Position numbers and translations under genes: made by a program
Source of the DNA: Alkalibacillus aidingensis
Lineage (GTDB): Bacteria; Bacillota; Bacilli; Bacillales; Alkalibacillaceae
Direction: 5' to 3'
Length of the DNA: 64,000 nt
Assembly: GCF_014595945.1 (NCBI RefSeq)
Contig: NZ_JABXWU010000009.1
Location: 1 to 64,000 of the forward strand
Notes under the pieces: model-generated
What the model saw: the letters and a program-made list of their open reading frames with translations, nothing else
What the model was told of the DNA's origin: nothing
The model's database searches: none
Shown: positions 37,096 through 46,881 of the stretch, in pieces
Layout: every line of letters begins with the position of its first letter
Position numbering within the stretch: the first letter of the stretch is position 1

Positions 37096-37860
37096 TCACA
37101 ATAAGATCTGTGGAATGTTTAATTTGGGATGACGAACAATTTCAGGAGATGCATGATAGACTTCTTTTAGCATCTGAGCAGAAATTACCTCTTCGCTCGT
37201 TCCTCTTTTTACAATTGAACCTTCATCCATCAAAATCAGCTCATCACAATATTGAGCAGCCAAATTTAAATCATGTAACACCATTAATACCGTTAAACTC
37301 TCACGCTCTTGCCAATCTTTAACTAAATTAAGAACATTCATCTGATAACCAATATCTAAATAAGTAGTCGGTTCATCTAACAATAATAATTCTGGCTCTT
37401 GAACCATTGCTTTAGCAATCGCTACACGTTGCCTTTCACCACCACTTAAAGTATCTAACATTTGATCACGAAAATCAGCTAAACCGGTAAATTCTAGAAC
37501 TTCCTCAACTCGTTGAATATCTCTTTTCCCTTCTCTTTGGAAGAAGCTTAAATGAGGGTATCGCCCCATTAATACAGCATCAAATACAGAGATTGGATAA
37601 GGAGATAGACCATCTTGCGTCAAAACAGAGACCTTTTGCGCTAGTTTTTTGACTGACCACTGACGAATATCTTTCCCCATGATTTTAATCGTTCCACCTG
37701 ATGGCTCTTCTAATCCAGAAATCAATTTTACTAAAGTGGACTTACCTGCACCATTAGGACCAATTAAACCGACACATCGACCATTACCTACGTTAAAAGA
37801 CACTTCATTAAGTAATTGTTTTCTCTCTAAATGCTTATATACATTAGATATCGTCAGCAT
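37096..37860 (-). CDS. btuD: Cobalamin ABC transporter ATPase
   Basis: A 254-residue ABC ATPase: Walker A GPNGAGKST, signature LSGGERQRVAIAKA, Walker B LLLLDEPTTYLD, and switch His in LMVLHDLNLA. It is of the FecE/BtuD type. It follows the permease by 10 bp. The upstream cobalamin riboswitch points to B12 rather than siderophore import. Confidence 0.9.
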   Translation of the reverse strand: MLTISNVYKHLERKQLLNEVSFNVGNGRCVGLIGPNGAGKSTLVKLISGLEEPSGGTIKIMGKDIRQWSVKKLAQKVSVLTQDGLSPYPISVFDAVLMGRYPHLSFFQREGKRDIQRVEEVLEFTGLADFRDQMLDTLSGGERQRVAIAKAMVQEPELLLLDEPTTYLDIGYQMNVLNLVKDWQERESLTVLMVLHDLNLAAQYCDELILMDEGSIVKRGTSEEVISAQMLKEVYHASPEIVRHPKLNIPQILL

Positions 37861-37870
37861 GGTGTACCCC

Positions 37871-38911
37871 CTAAAAGTATTCTCGTTTAGCTCTTCTTAA
37901 TAAATACGCAAAGAATGGAGCTCCTAAAAAGGCTGTAACAACTCCTAAAGGAATCTCTCGTGGCGCTAAAATTGTCCTTGCAAATGTATCAGCTCCAACT
38001 AAGAAGATCGCTCCACCAATAATTGACAGAGGCAAAATCAATCGATAATCGGCTCCAACAATTAATCGAACGATATGAGGAACTACTAACCCCACAAAGC
38101 CGATTGCACCAGAAACAGATACGGCTGCCCCAGTCATAACAGATGCTAATATTAATAAATAAAAACGCGTACGACTAACAGAAACCCCTGAGTGGTGAGC
38201 GATTTCCTCACCTAGACTTAACATATTTAATTCCCTAGCGAAAAATAAAGAGATGATTGCGATGATCGCAATGATTGGGAAAACAACATAATTATAACTC
38301 CATTCGGTAAGTGATAGGCTTCCCATCATCCAAAAAACAATCGTCTGAAGTTGTTCATTAGCTAATGCCATCACAAGTGATAAGCAAGCTCCGATAAATG
38401 CCTGCACCACTACGCCAGCTAGTATAATTGTTTCCATGCGAACCTTGTTACCGACACGTGCTAAGAAATAAACCAGCATCAGAGATCCAAAACCGAATAA
38501 AAACGCCACAACTGGTAGCGTAAATTGACCAAGCCACATGATTTGCCAACCTAAAGCAAAAACTAAAGCTGCACCAAATGAGGCTCCTGATGAGACCCCT
38601 AAAATAAAAGGGTCAGCCAAAGGGTTCCTTAAAACCCCCTGATAAATAGCCCCTGCTAAAGCTAAAGCCGACCCAACAATTGCCCCCTGGATGACTCGTG
38701 GCATGCGTAGATCCCAAACGATTGTCTCAGTTGTATCAGCCCAATCTGGCTCTACCCACTGATTAATAACCGTAATTTTAGAGAAGATAACTCTCCAAAC
38801 TGTTTGCCAATCAACAGATGCAGATCCCAAAGTAATGGATAAGCTCATGACGACTAGTAAAGTAGCAATTAGTAATGGTAGTGATATGATTAAAATCGAC
38901 CGGTTACGCAT
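37871..38911 (-). CDS. btuC: Cobalamin ABC transporter permease
   Basis: A 346-residue FecCD/BtuC permease with about ten membrane helices and the coupling motifs GSALALAGAIYQGVLRNPLA and FVGLVVPHIVRLIVGADYR. It sits between the binding protein and the ATPase. Confidence 0.9.
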   Translation of the reverse strand: MRNRSILIISLPLLIATLLVVMSLSITLGSASVDWQTVWRVIFSKITVINQWVEPDWADTTETIVWDLRMPRVIQGAIVGSALALAGAIYQGVLRNPLADPFILGVSSGASFGAALVFALGWQIMWLGQFTLPVVAFLFGFGSLMLVYFLARVGNKVRMETIILAGVVVQAFIGACLSLVMALANEQLQTIVFWMMGSLSLTEWSYNYVVFPIIAIIAIISLFFARELNMLSLGEEIAHHSGVSVSRTRFYLLILASVMTGAAVSVSGAIGFVGLVVPHIVRLIVGADYRLILPLSIIGGAIFLVGADTFARTILAPREIPLGVVTAFLGAPFFAYLLRRAKREYF

Positions 38912-38966
38912 CTTCTAACATCCCATCATATTTATTCATCTCGAAGTTAACATTTCGAATGGTAAC

Positions 38967-39980
38967 CTATTCAAATCGATCAGGGTAAAGGATAGATGCA
39001 ACTTCCTTAAGCCCTTCTGTTAGTCTAGGTCCAGGCCGTGAGACAATATCACCATGTAAGTCATATACTTCTTCATTTTCTACCGCTGTGACACTTTGCC
39101 AGTTATCTCTTTCTAGGACTTGTTCTGCAGCGTCTTCCATGTAATATCCATAAGTGGTGATAATAACATCGGGGTTACGTTCTAAAATAACTTCCTCGCT
39201 AACCTGTGGCCAACCTTCTTGATCACCAATGATGTTTTCTCCACCTGCTAAAGTCATAATCTCATGCATAAAAGAACCTTGCCCACCTGAATAAAGCTCC
39301 GTATCTACTTCCATCCAAACACTTCTTCTTTCCTCTTCAGGAATATCACTAACCACCTCTTGAACCTCAGTAACATCTGCCTTCATTTCTTCAATTACAT
39401 TTTCAGCATTTTGTACTTGACCAGTTGCTTTACCAGCTATTTCAAGATCCTTATAAACTTCTTCTAAACTTTGAGCACCTAAAACAACAACATCTAAATC
39501 AACATTTCGTAATGCATCAATACTCTCGCCGTTATTAACATCTGCAATAACGACGTCTGGCTCAAGTTCAACAATCTTCTCAATATTTAAGTTCATATCA
39601 CCAACTGTCTCTATATCAAATACTTCTTCTGGGTAATTAGCCCACTCTGAAACACCAACGACTTTATCGCCTGCACCTATAGCAAAAACGGTTTCAGTCG
39701 CACTTGGAATGACAGAGACAATTCTCTCGGGGCGTTCTTCAATCGTGACCTCCTCGCCACTCTTATCTGTAAGCGTTACAGGGAACGGTGATTCCGACTC
39801 CTCTTCCTCTTCTCCCTCTTCTTCCTCTTCTTCATTTTCTTGTTGTTCTTGTTCTACGTCATCATTAGGGTCATTACTGGCTTCCTCTTCATCTTCTATA
39901 CCTTGACATGCTGTTAACCCGACAGCCAGTGCTAATAATAGGGTTAAAAATAACTTTGACCAAACTTGCTTATTAAACAT
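38967..39980 (-). CDS. btuF: Cobalamin-binding lipoprotein
   Basis: A substrate-binding lipoprotein (lipobox LTAC, residues 22-25) with a BtuF/FepB fold: PERIVSVIPSATETVFAIG, VVGVSEWANYPEEV, and ending at RPGPRLTEGL. Between the lipid anchor and the fold is a 35-residue linker that is almost all Glu, Asp, Gln and Asn, probably a charged spacer through the wall. The start ATG 39980 follows AAGAGGAG; upstream in-frame codons overlap the riboswitch terminator. Confidence 0.9.
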   Translation of the reverse strand: MFNKQVWSKLFLTLLLALAVGLTACQGIEDEEEASNDPNDDVEQEQQENEEEEEEGEEEEESESPFPVTLTDKSGEEVTIEERPERIVSVIPSATETVFAIGAGDKVVGVSEWANYPEEVFDIETVGDMNLNIEKIVELEPDVVIADVNNGESIDALRNVDLDVVVLGAQSLEEVYKDLEIAGKATGQVQNAENVIEEMKADVTEVQEVVSDIPEEERRSVWMEVDTELYSGGQGSFMHEIMTLAGGENIIGDQEGWPQVSEEVILERNPDVIITTYGYYMEDAAEQVLERDNWQSVTAVENEEVYDLHGDIVSRPGPRLTEGLKEVASILYPDRFE

Positions 39981-39998
39981 ATTCTCCTCTTCCTTTCT

Positions 39999-40043
39999 CA
40001 AAAAAATGATCCCATTTCCTTCAGAAGTAAGGAAATGGGACCA
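39999..40043 (-). terminator. Riboswitch-controlled intrinsic terminator before btuF
   Basis: Minus-strand stem GGTCCCATTTCCTT / AAGGAAATGGGATC, then ATTTTTTT, ending about 20 bases before the btuF start. It is the expression platform for the cobalamin riboswitch upstream. Confidence 0.88.
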
Positions 40044-40119
40044 TACTAGTATCCACACTATATATAATCAGTAGCTGACTTTATATAGCCTTTCCTTTAA
40101 ACCCGAAGGAAACGAGCTA

Positions 40120-40258
40120 AAACAACTAGGCAGGTCTCCTGGCTGAGGTTCATCGCTCCTTATCCCTTCCCGTCAGTAACTGACAGTGGTTAAATAAGTT
40201 GCTCCCCATTACAGTGGCGGGACCGCGTCGGACTTTCACCGAACTTCCCTTTTAAGTA
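40120..40258 (-). ncRNA. Cobalamin riboswitch
   Basis: On the minus strand the canonical conserved blocks occur in order: GGTGAAAGTCCGACGCGGTC, CCCGCCACTGTAA, and GCCAGGAGACCTGCC (B12 box region). It precedes btuFCD. With B12 bound, the downstream terminator should form and lower importer expression. Confidence 0.96.
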
Positions 40259-40463
40259 AACAAACAAGAATTTGTTTACACCTAATCGTTCTTATGTATT
40301 TTGTTATTAATTTTATCATACTCCTATCCGTTATTTTCGTCAATTTTTATTAATCTTCTACTTTCCAAGATAGTCATTTCAACCTATAATAGATCATGTT
40401 GCTTTTCTATTTTTTAGTAGCTTTATTGATACAAAGGAATGATATTACTTCGGAGGTGCATCT

Positions 40464-41408
40464 ATGAAATACGCAAAAAGGATTATGTTTAGCTTATTTT
40501 GTCTAACCCTGGTGATGGGTTGTTCTAGTGAAGGGAGTCAGTCAACTAACGATTCCATTAGTGCGGGACTATTAGTAACTGAAAGTGGTCTAGGTGATAA
40601 TGCCTTTAGTGATCTAGCTTTCCAAGGTCTAGCACAAGCTCGTGATGAACTAGACATTACGTTTGATTATCGCGAGCCCTTTGATGAAGACTATGAAAAA
40701 CACATTGAGGATTTAATAGAACAAGATCATGATGTGATTTTTGGATTGAGCTTTTCAACTGCTCCATCCATAGAGGCTATGGCAGAAAAATATCCAGATC
40801 AACAATTCGTCATTATCGATGAAATCATCGACCTTCCAAATGTCACTTCAATTACTTTTAAGGAGGACGAAGGTAGTTATTTAATCGGTTTAATTGCCGG
40901 TATGAAAACGGAAACTGATGTTGTTGGTTTTATCGGTGGAGTAGATAGTGACGTCATCCGTAAGTTTGAAGATGGCTTTTCAAAAGGAGTTAAGGACGCA
41001 AATCCAAATGCTGAGATTCTCTCAAAAGACGCAGGGACATTTGATGATGATCAATTAGGAGCTGAGATTGCCCGTGAAATGATTGAAGAAGATGCAGACT
41101 TCCTCTTCCCTTCTGCAGGTTTTACAGGAACCGGATCCTTACAGGAGGCTGAGGAGCATGGTATTTTCGCATTTGGGGTGGATTCAGATCAATATTTTGT
41201 TGCTGAGGATGCAGTTGTTTCTTCAATGGTCAAAAACGTAAATGTTGCGATTTATGACATCATGGATCAAATTAATAACGAGGAGTCACTCCATGGAGAA
41301 CACATCGAACTTGGAATAAATGAAAATGGTGTTGGCTTAGCACCTATTAGAGTCTTAGAACTAACAAGCCAAGAACAACAAACGGTTGATGAAGCTAAAA
41401 TGCCGTAA
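40464..41408 (+). CDS. BMP-family binding lipoprotein
   Basis: A 314-residue lipoprotein (VMGCSS lipobox near residue 20) with a PBP1-type basic membrane protein fold: [43 protein letters not shown], and [14 protein letters not shown] proteins often bind nucleosides. No ABC ATPase or permease is near. The next gene, 17 bp downstream, is a chemoreceptor, so this protein is likely its ligand-binding partner. The B. subtilis relative Med also lacks transporter partners. Confidence 0.85.
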   Translation: MKYAKRIMFSLFCLTLVMGCSSEGSQSTNDSISAGLLVTESGLGDNAFSDLAFQGLAQARDELDITFDYREPFDEDYEKHIEDLIEQDHDVIFGLSFSTAPSIEAMAEKYPDQQFVIIDEIIDLPNVTSITFKEDEGSYLIGLIAGMKTETDVVGFIGGVDSDVIRKFEDGFSKGVKDANPNAEILSKDAGTFDDDQLGAEIAREMIEEDADFLFPSAGFTGTGSLQEAEEHGIFAFGVDSDQYFVAEDAVVSSMVKNVNVAIYDIMDQINNEESLHGEHIELGINENGVGLAPIRVLELTSQEQQTVDEAKMP

Positions 41409-41425
41409 ATAGGAGGCTAACATCT

Positions 41426-43075
41426 ATGAAAATTAAGAACAGACTATATATAATGACCCTAATTCCACTATTATTTAGTTTAGGTCTTGTCGGTTATATT
41501 TCAATACAAATGATTGATCTACAAAACTCTTCTCAAAGCAATGTGGAAGTCATCTTAGAATCAAAAGACTTACATAGTCAACTTGTATCTTCAGAACAAT
41601 CGTTAACGACTTTTTTCTATAATCCGTCTGAAGCCACTAGTCATAGTGCTATAACGGAAATCGAACAGCTTGAAGACACAATTAATAACTTATCAAACTT
41701 AATCGAAACTGAAGAACAAGAGTCATGGCTATCCCAAGCACAAGACAAATATAATGATTGGAAGGAACTGGCCATTTCAGCTGTAGAGACTGAAAGTATG
41801 AATGAAGTAAACCGTCAAGCTTTAAGAACAGCTGGCCTAGTCAATGATGCCTATATGCTTGAGCAAGTTTCGACTGATTGGTATAACGATAATTTAGCTG
41901 CACAAAAAGCAACTATTGATAATTTAATCATTTTTATCATTGTAGCTAGTACCATTTTAGTCATTGTATCCATTTTATCAACTGTTAGAATCTCTAAGAG
42001 GATTGCTGATCCACTACAATCTTTAGCGAGACAGGCAAAAGAAGCAGCAGATGGAAAACTATCTGTTTCAATTGAAACCAGCGAACATAAGAAAGATGAA
42101 ATTAATCTGCTAAAGAAATCTTTCCAACAAATGATGGTGAACTTAAAAGATACAGTAGAATCCATCCATGAAATCGGGGAGAACGTTAGTAATTTCAGTA
42201 CAAAACTCAACAAGGAAATGATGATTTTAACAGAGGGTAGTCAACAGGTTGCTAGTTCCACAGACGAATTAGCCCAAGGAAGTCAGTCTATTTCCAGCGA
42301 TGTTCAAGACGCAGTTGATTTAATTGATAATATGCAACATTCTTTTGTACACAACACATCACAGACTCAGGAGGCTTCTTTAGCCGGAGAAAATGCTTTT
42401 AAATCAGTAAAAGACGGCCAAGAAGCTATGCAAAATCAACGGCATATAACAGAAGATAGCCGCTTGGCAATTGACAAAGTAAAGTCGGCCGTTGATCAAT
42501 TCACACAATTTACTAGTCAAATAGAAAATGCTGTGGAGTTAGTGAATGATATTGCGGAGCAAACAAACTTATTAGCACTTAATGCTACTATTGAAGCAGC
42601 TCGTGCCGGTGAGCATGGTAAAGGATTTGCAGTTGTAGCTGATGAAGTTAGGAAACTAGCTGAGCAGTCAACATCAGCAACAGATAACATCGGTGAAATG
42701 GTCTACCAAATAAAACAAGGTGTTCAAACGATCAATTCGGAAACAGATCAATCCACCAAATTGAGTGAACAACAACTGGCAGCTGTTGATCAATCGGAAC
42801 AATCTTTCAAAAAAATATATCAAAATGTAGCTAATATTGATGAAAGGCTTGACCAATTAGTTGAAGGCATGAATCAATCTAAGCAGAAAAGTGAGCAAAT
42901 CTCTGCATCAATGGAAAGTATTAGTTCTGTAATAGAAGAAACGGCAGCAGGAACAGAAGAAATTTCAGCTTCTGCAACAGAACAGCAACATGCTTTCACA
43001 GATTTGTTAAATGAATCAAAGAAATTAGAAGATATGATTCATGAGTTAAACCGAAAAATTTCACATTTTAATTAA
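41426..43075 (+). CDS. Methyl-accepting chemotaxis protein
   Basis: A 549-residue chemoreceptor: N-terminal membrane helix (about 8-28), an extracytoplasmic helical sensor of about 140 residues, second helix (about 167-187), HAMP, and a signalling domain whose hairpin tip is [20 protein letters not shown]. There is no CACHE or PAS fold, so binding through the adjacent lipoprotein is plausible. GGAGG precedes the ATG, and a terminator follows. Confidence 0.93.
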   Translation: MKIKNRLYIMTLIPLLFSLGLVGYISIQMIDLQNSSQSNVEVILESKDLHSQLVSSEQSLTTFFYNPSEATSHSAITEIEQLEDTINNLSNLIETEEQESWLSQAQDKYNDWKELAISAVETESMNEVNRQALRTAGLVNDAYMLEQVSTDWYNDNLAAQKATIDNLIIFIIVASTILVIVSILSTVRISKRIADPLQSLARQAKEAADGKLSVSIETSEHKKDEINLLKKSFQQMMVNLKDTVESIHEIGENVSNFSTKLNKEMMILTEGSQQVASSTDELAQGSQSISSDVQDAVDLIDNMQHSFVHNTSQTQEASLAGENAFKSVKDGQEAMQNQRHITEDSRLAIDKVKSAVDQFTQFTSQIENAVELVNDIAEQTNLLALNATIEAARAGEHGKGFAVVADEVRKLAEQSTSATDNIGEMVYQIKQGVQTINSETDQSTKLSEQQLAAVDQSEQSFKKIYQNVANIDERLDQLVEGMNQSKQKSEQISASMESISSVIEETAAGTEEISASATEQQHAFTDLLNESKKLEDMIHELNRKISHFN

Positions 43076-43115
43076 CGACAACTGAAAGTCCTACTTTAAC
43101 TTATCTCAATACGAT

Positions 43116-43157
43116 AAACCAGTCGAAGAACTTACAATCTTCTCGACTGGTTTTTTA
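43116..43157 (+). terminator. Intrinsic terminator after the chemoreceptor gene
   Basis: Stem AAACCAGTCGA-GAAGA / TCTTC-TCGACTGGTTT followed by TTTTT. Confidence 0.85.
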
Positions 43158-43172
43158 TTAGCTAAATTAAAG

Positions 43173-43190
43173 GGCTCTGTTAAAGTTTAA
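43173..43190. repeat. Solo end of the MITE-like family
   Basis: GGCTCTGTTAAAGTTTAA is identical over 16 bases to the left ends of the elements at 1776 and 27452, but no matching right end is seen nearby. It may be a remnant of a deleted copy. It lies 80 bp upstream of the HTH-TPR regulator. Confidence 0.65.
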
Positions 43191-43273
43191 GGAATTTTGT
43201 AGATGGCTCCTTTTACTTTTACCTTCATTTAGTATAAAATGGAAATTAAATCGATAAAAAGTAGGTGTTCGTG

Positions 43274-44506
43274 TTGAACTTAGGCACTTTAATCCAATAT
43301 TACCGAACCAAAAAGGGCGTTACTCAAAAGGAATTAGCCAATGGAATCTGTTCGATTTCCTATCTGAGTAAAATAGAAAATGGGTCCATCGAACCACGAG
43401 ATGATGTCATTAAAGAACTGTGCGAACGTCTTGATGTTCCGTTTGAGCGACTAACCTCGATTAATCATGAAATTGATGATGAAATATTAAACGTCTATAA
43501 ACTCCTGACGAAAAAAAATTATCAAGCAGCACAACGCCTCTTAAATGAGTTAAAGCAAATCATAACGCCGTTTCACAGTGCCAAGACACAAAATTTCTTT
43601 AAATTGATAGAGTTTTATTACCTGATTGAATACCGACAAACTGAAGAATTAGATCAACGAGTGGACGATTTGCTGTCATTGGAGGAACAATTTCATGAAG
43701 AACACTTATATTTCTTTTATAAGATTATCGGGATGTACTATAACTTCAAAGCTAGCCCTAATCAAGCAATCAACTATTTAAGAAGTGCCGAGAACTTACT
43801 AGAACAATTGAGTGTTAAAGATCCTACAATTTATTACTTATTAGCTGTTACCTACACGAGTATGGATCGACCTGCTTACTCAAACCATTACTGCCAACTT
43901 GCAAAAGAATTATTTATTTCTGAGTTTCTATACCCAAAAGTTACTGATTGTTACATACTGTTCGGAATTAATTATACATTGTTAAAAGTCTATGACTTAG
44001 CCGAGAGTTTCTTTAGACAAGTATTAAACTCTAAACCGATGATGGATGCTGACCTTGTAAACGGATGGGTCAAACACAATCTCGGTTTTCTTTACAGCGA
44101 AAAAGGAGACTGGCACTTAGCTTTACAAACTTTAAAAGAAGCATTAGATGAGGAAAGTCACCTTAATGATCAACTCACTACGACTTATTTAATCGCTAAA
44201 GTTTACTATTATATGCAGGAAAACGAGATGGCATCAGAGTATATTAATAAAGGAGAGAGGTTAAGCCTGCAACTTAACAACACTAAATTAACCTATAAAT
44301 TAGAAATGTTACGCTATCTAGTTAATGATACTTATACAGAAACTGAATTCCGAGAGAAGGCTTTTAATCTATGGATTCCATACTTTAAAAGGACTGGTGA
44401 TTTTAGAAGTTTAAAAGAAACCTTAAAGTATATTGCCAAGTCATTTGAAAAATCTGGCGATTACAAACAAGCTAACCAATACTTTAAAAAAATCTTACAT
44501 GAATAA
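43274..44506 (+). CDS. HTH-TPR regulator, RRNPP (NprR-like) type
   Basis: About 410 residues. The N-terminal Xre-type helix-turn-helix (YRTKKGVTQKELANG, then ISYLSKIENGSIEP) is followed by a long tetratricopeptide array (about 75-405). Size and layout match NprR-class peptide-sensing regulators, which usually have a signal-peptide gene at their 3' end. Here the next gene begins within 12 bp and no peptide gene is evident. The start is TTG 43274 or GTG 43271, after TAGGTG. Confidence 0.8.
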   Translation: MNLGTLIQYYRTKKGVTQKELANGICSISYLSKIENGSIEPRDDVIKELCERLDVPFERLTSINHEIDDEILNVYKLLTKKNYQAAQRLLNELKQIITPFHSAKTQNFFKLIEFYYLIEYRQTEELDQRVDDLLSLEEQFHEEHLYFFYKIIGMYYNFKASPNQAINYLRSAENLLEQLSVKDPTIYYLLAVTYTSMDRPAYSNHYCQLAKELFISEFLYPKVTDCYILFGINYTLLKVYDLAESFFRQVLNSKPMMDADLVNGWVKHNLGFLYSEKGDWHLALQTLKEALDEESHLNDQLTTTYLIAKVYYYMQENEMASEYINKGERLSLQLNNTKLTYKLEMLRYLVNDTYTETEFREKAFNLWIPYFKRTGDFRSLKETLKYIAKSFEKSGDYKQANQYFKKILHE

Positions 44507-44517
44507 GAGGTGCTATG

Positions 44518-45291
44518 ATGTCAACGACTGTTCAAGTTCATTATGATCAAGAAGTAGCTACAATCACTCTAAATCGTCCTGAGAAAATGAATGCCCTTAA
44601 TGAGGAATTGTTACAGACACTTAGAGATAAGATGGTTGAAGTTGAGCATAGCTCTGCCAAGATCGTCATTTTAACCGGCGAAGGCCACGCTTTTTCTGCT
44701 GGTGGGGATCTAAATATGATTTTACAAGCAAGTGAAGCGAGTGAATTTAAAAACATTATGGCTACCATTAAAGAGATAGTAATGACCTTTTACCAAATGC
44801 CCAAATTAACCATTTCAGCTATAAATGGAGCAGCTGCAGGCTTAGGATTAAGTTTGGCTTTAGCTGCTGATTATGTGATTGCCAAAAAAGACGCAAAAAT
44901 TGCCATGAACTTTATTGGAATCGGGTTAATTCCAGATGGTGGTGGTCACTTCTTTATGGAACAACGGTTGGGCCTTGCTAAGGCAAAGCATGTAATCTGG
45001 AAAGGCGAGAAGATGACAGCTGAGAAAGCGCTACAAAGTGGGATCATCGATTCAATTGCAGAACACAATTTACAGCAAACTCTAAACGCTTATATAAACT
45101 ACCTTCAAAACACTCCTATTCTAGCCATGATTGAGTCCAAAAAAGTATTACACGAACAACAAATACCCAAATTAAAGGCTATTTTAGATGCAGAAACCAA
45201 AGGACAATTAGCGATGCGACAAACTCAAGATCACCAAGAAGGTATTCAAGCCTTCCTCGATAAACGCAAACCCAATTTCACAGCACAATAG
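44518..45291 (+). CDS. Enoyl-CoA hydratase/isomerase family protein
   Basis: A 257-residue crotonase-fold protein: N-terminal TITLNRPEKMNALN, oxyanion-hole loop FSAGGDLNMI, and AAAGLGLSLALAADY. The second motif is IGLIPDGGGHFFMEQ, with Asp where classical hydratases have a catalytic Glu nearby, so it may be an isomerase or another crotonase reaction. It is 11 bp after the HTH-TPR gene, in one transcript with it. Confidence 0.87.
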   Translation: MSTTVQVHYDQEVATITLNRPEKMNALNEELLQTLRDKMVEVEHSSAKIVILTGEGHAFSAGGDLNMILQASEASEFKNIMATIKEIVMTFYQMPKLTISAINGAAAGLGLSLALAADYVIAKKDAKIAMNFIGIGLIPDGGGHFFMEQRLGLAKAKHVIWKGEKMTAEKALQSGIIDSIAEHNLQQTLNAYINYLQNTPILAMIESKKVLHEQQIPKLKAILDAETKGQLAMRQTQDHQEGIQAFLDKRKPNFTAQ

Positions 45292-45309
45292 ATAAATTAA
45301 AAATATAAC

Positions 45310-45353
45310 CTCCCCTACTTAAGTATCTTCCACACCTAAGTAGGGGAGTTTTT
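45310..45353. terminator. Bidirectional terminator
   Basis: A 12-bp stem CTCCCCTACTTA / TAAGTAGGGGAG followed by TTTTTG, between convergent genes. Confidence 0.88.
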
Positions 45354-45357
45354 GTGG

Positions 45358-45921
45358 TTAACCTTTCAAGTGGTCGCCGTCAAGAATATCTTGGCTCATA
45401 TCGACATAATGGCGAAAGACACGAACTAATTCATATATTCGCTGTTTAGCATCCTCATCAATTAATTCGTTCATGTAAGAAAAGTGCGAATCATGAGTAT
45501 AGACATAATTGGGCGTAACCAGGCACTTGAAATAATCTAGAATAGGTTTCAACTGATTCTCAATCACTAAATGATGTTGGTGAGTACCTCCATTAGCAAC
45601 CACTGCGACTGGTTTATACCGCATAGCCTTAGGAGAGAGTAGATCGAAAAGATTTTTTAAAACACCTGGGATCGAACCTTGAAATATCGGGGTTGCAATC
45701 ACATATGCATCTGCTTTTTCTACTATGTTAATCAACTCTTTTGTATCCTCATTATACTCTTCTTTGGACCGGGCATCTGCAAATTGTATATCATAATCCT
45801 CCAGATATAATTGCTCAACCTTTGTATCCACTAGTGAATGATTTAAATGATTAGAGATTTCACTTAACAACGTTTTTGTTTTAGAGCCTATAATCGTTCC
45901 ATTGATCAATAAAACATTCAC
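45358..45921 (-). CDS. NADPH-dependent FMN reductase family protein
   Basis: A 187-residue flavodoxin-like reductase: FMN phosphate loop INGTIIGSKTKTLL, and TPIFQGSIPGVLKNLFDLLSP binding the isoalloxazine ring. Related to SsuE/MsuE-type reductases, which feed reduced flavin to monooxygenases. The start is GTG 45921 after GAGAGGAG; the frame is open to 45969. The 316 bases up to the next gene hold only its promoter region. Confidence 0.83.
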   Translation of the reverse strand: MNVLLINGTIIGSKTKTLLSEISNHLNHSLVDTKVEQLYLEDYDIQFADARSKEEYNEDTKELINIVEKADAYVIATPIFQGSIPGVLKNLFDLLSPKAMRYKPVAVVANGGTHQHHLVIENQLKPILDYFKCLVTPNYVYTHDSHFSYMNELIDEDAKQRIYELVRVFRHYVDMSQDILDGDHLKG

Positions 45922-46145
45922 AATATTTGCTCCTCTCATTTTTAATGCTAATTCATATTTATGAGTCATACACTAGCGTATTATAAGTAGGATAATCTGT
46001 CACTTACAAAGCTCTTAAAGTCTGGTGTTAACCTATTCTTCCCTGTTTAATCATGTCCCTACCCCATATTATTCCCTTGATTAACAATTTAGACATTTTA
46101 CAAACTCTGTTATAAAAATGTTATTACTCTGTATAGATAATGAGA

Positions 46146-46173
46146 TTGACCTGTGATGTCCACCTGTTATACT
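46146..46173 (+). promoter_or_regulatory. Promoter of the 3D-domain gene
   Basis: TTGACC at 46146-46151 and TATACT at 46168-46173, 16-base spacer. The start site would be about 55 bases before the gene. Nothing else recognisable lies in 45970-46237. Confidence 0.6.
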
Positions 46174-46237
46174 ACGCCAAGGAATTAGATGAACAAGCTT
46201 TTTCCTAAACGGAATATTTACCTATGGAGGTTATCAT

Positions 46238-46813
46238 ATGAAAAGAGCAATAGTAGCCATAATCGGGGTTATATTAGTGTCTACCCTTCTGCTATTCGCA
46301 TTTAATAACGATATAAAAGAAGCAAACACGCATAAGCCGTTAGTAACTGACGAAGCTCATTTAGATGGACAATCTTCTACTCTACCAACTATCTCATCGA
46401 ATCTAGTTGCAAAAGATGAGATTAAGTTAATCGAGCCTGAACCCGAGGTAACACAAACGGCTGAGCAATCTCCGTCTTCACAAGAAGCTGAAGTCCAACA
46501 GGTTAGCAATCAGGAGCCGGTAAAAGAGACGATGTATGTAACAGCCACAGCATATACGGCTAATTGTGACGGTTGCAGCGGGACAACTTATACTGGAATC
46601 GACCTTAACAAAAATCCTGATCAAAAAGTGATCGCCGTTGACCCTGATGTCATCCCACTTGGTTCAACTGTATGGGTAGAAGGATATGGAACAGCTGTTG
46701 CCGGAGATATCGGAGGAGCCATCCAAGGAGATCGAATTGATGTCTTCATCCCTTCAGAAGAAGAAGCTAAACGCTATGGGGTTAAACAAGTTAAAATTGA
46801 AATATTAGATTAG
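46238..46813 (+). CDS. 3D domain-containing cell wall protein
   Basis: A 191-residue protein with an N-terminal membrane anchor (residues 5-24), a Glu/Ser/Thr-rich spacer (about 35-95) and a C-terminal 3D domain whose three conserved aspartates are in AVDPDVIPLG, AGDIGGA and GDRIDVF. The fold is MltA-like; relatives (YuiC, YocH) are lytic transglycosylases acting on peptidoglycan. TGGAGG precedes the ATG. Confidence 0.9.
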   Translation: MKRAIVAIIGVILVSTLLLFAFNNDIKEANTHKPLVTDEAHLDGQSSTLPTISSNLVAKDEIKLIEPEPEVTQTAEQSPSSQEAEVQQVSNQEPVKETMYVTATAYTANCDGCSGTTYTGIDLNKNPDQKVIAVDPDVIPLGSTVWVEGYGTAVAGDIGGAIQGDRIDVFIPSEEEAKRYGVKQVKIEILD

Positions 46814-46836
46814 AGTTTTATCGGTATGTAAATAGC

Positions 46837-46870
46837 AAAAGAGCTGTCTCGTTTGGGACAGCTCTTTTTT
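46837..46870. terminator. Bidirectional terminator
   Basis: Stem AAAAGAGCTGTC / GACAGCTCTTTT between the convergent 3D-domain and ohr genes. Confidence 0.88.
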
Positions 46871-46881
46871 ACAACTTAATC

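Noticed and set aside
37096-39980. Siderophore (Fe3+) ABC importer
   Set aside because: The proteins alone would allow it, but the cobalamin riboswitch upstream makes B12 the better call.
39978-40058. Longer N-terminus for the B12-binding lipoprotein
   Set aside because: The added codons overlap the riboswitch terminator and remove the lipoprotein signal from the N-terminus; AAGAGGAG marks the ATG at 39980.
44499-44546. A 15-codon frame overlapping the end of the HTH-TPR gene as a signal peptide gene
   Set aside because: It has no hydrophobic secretion signal and overlaps the crotonase start; too short to support.
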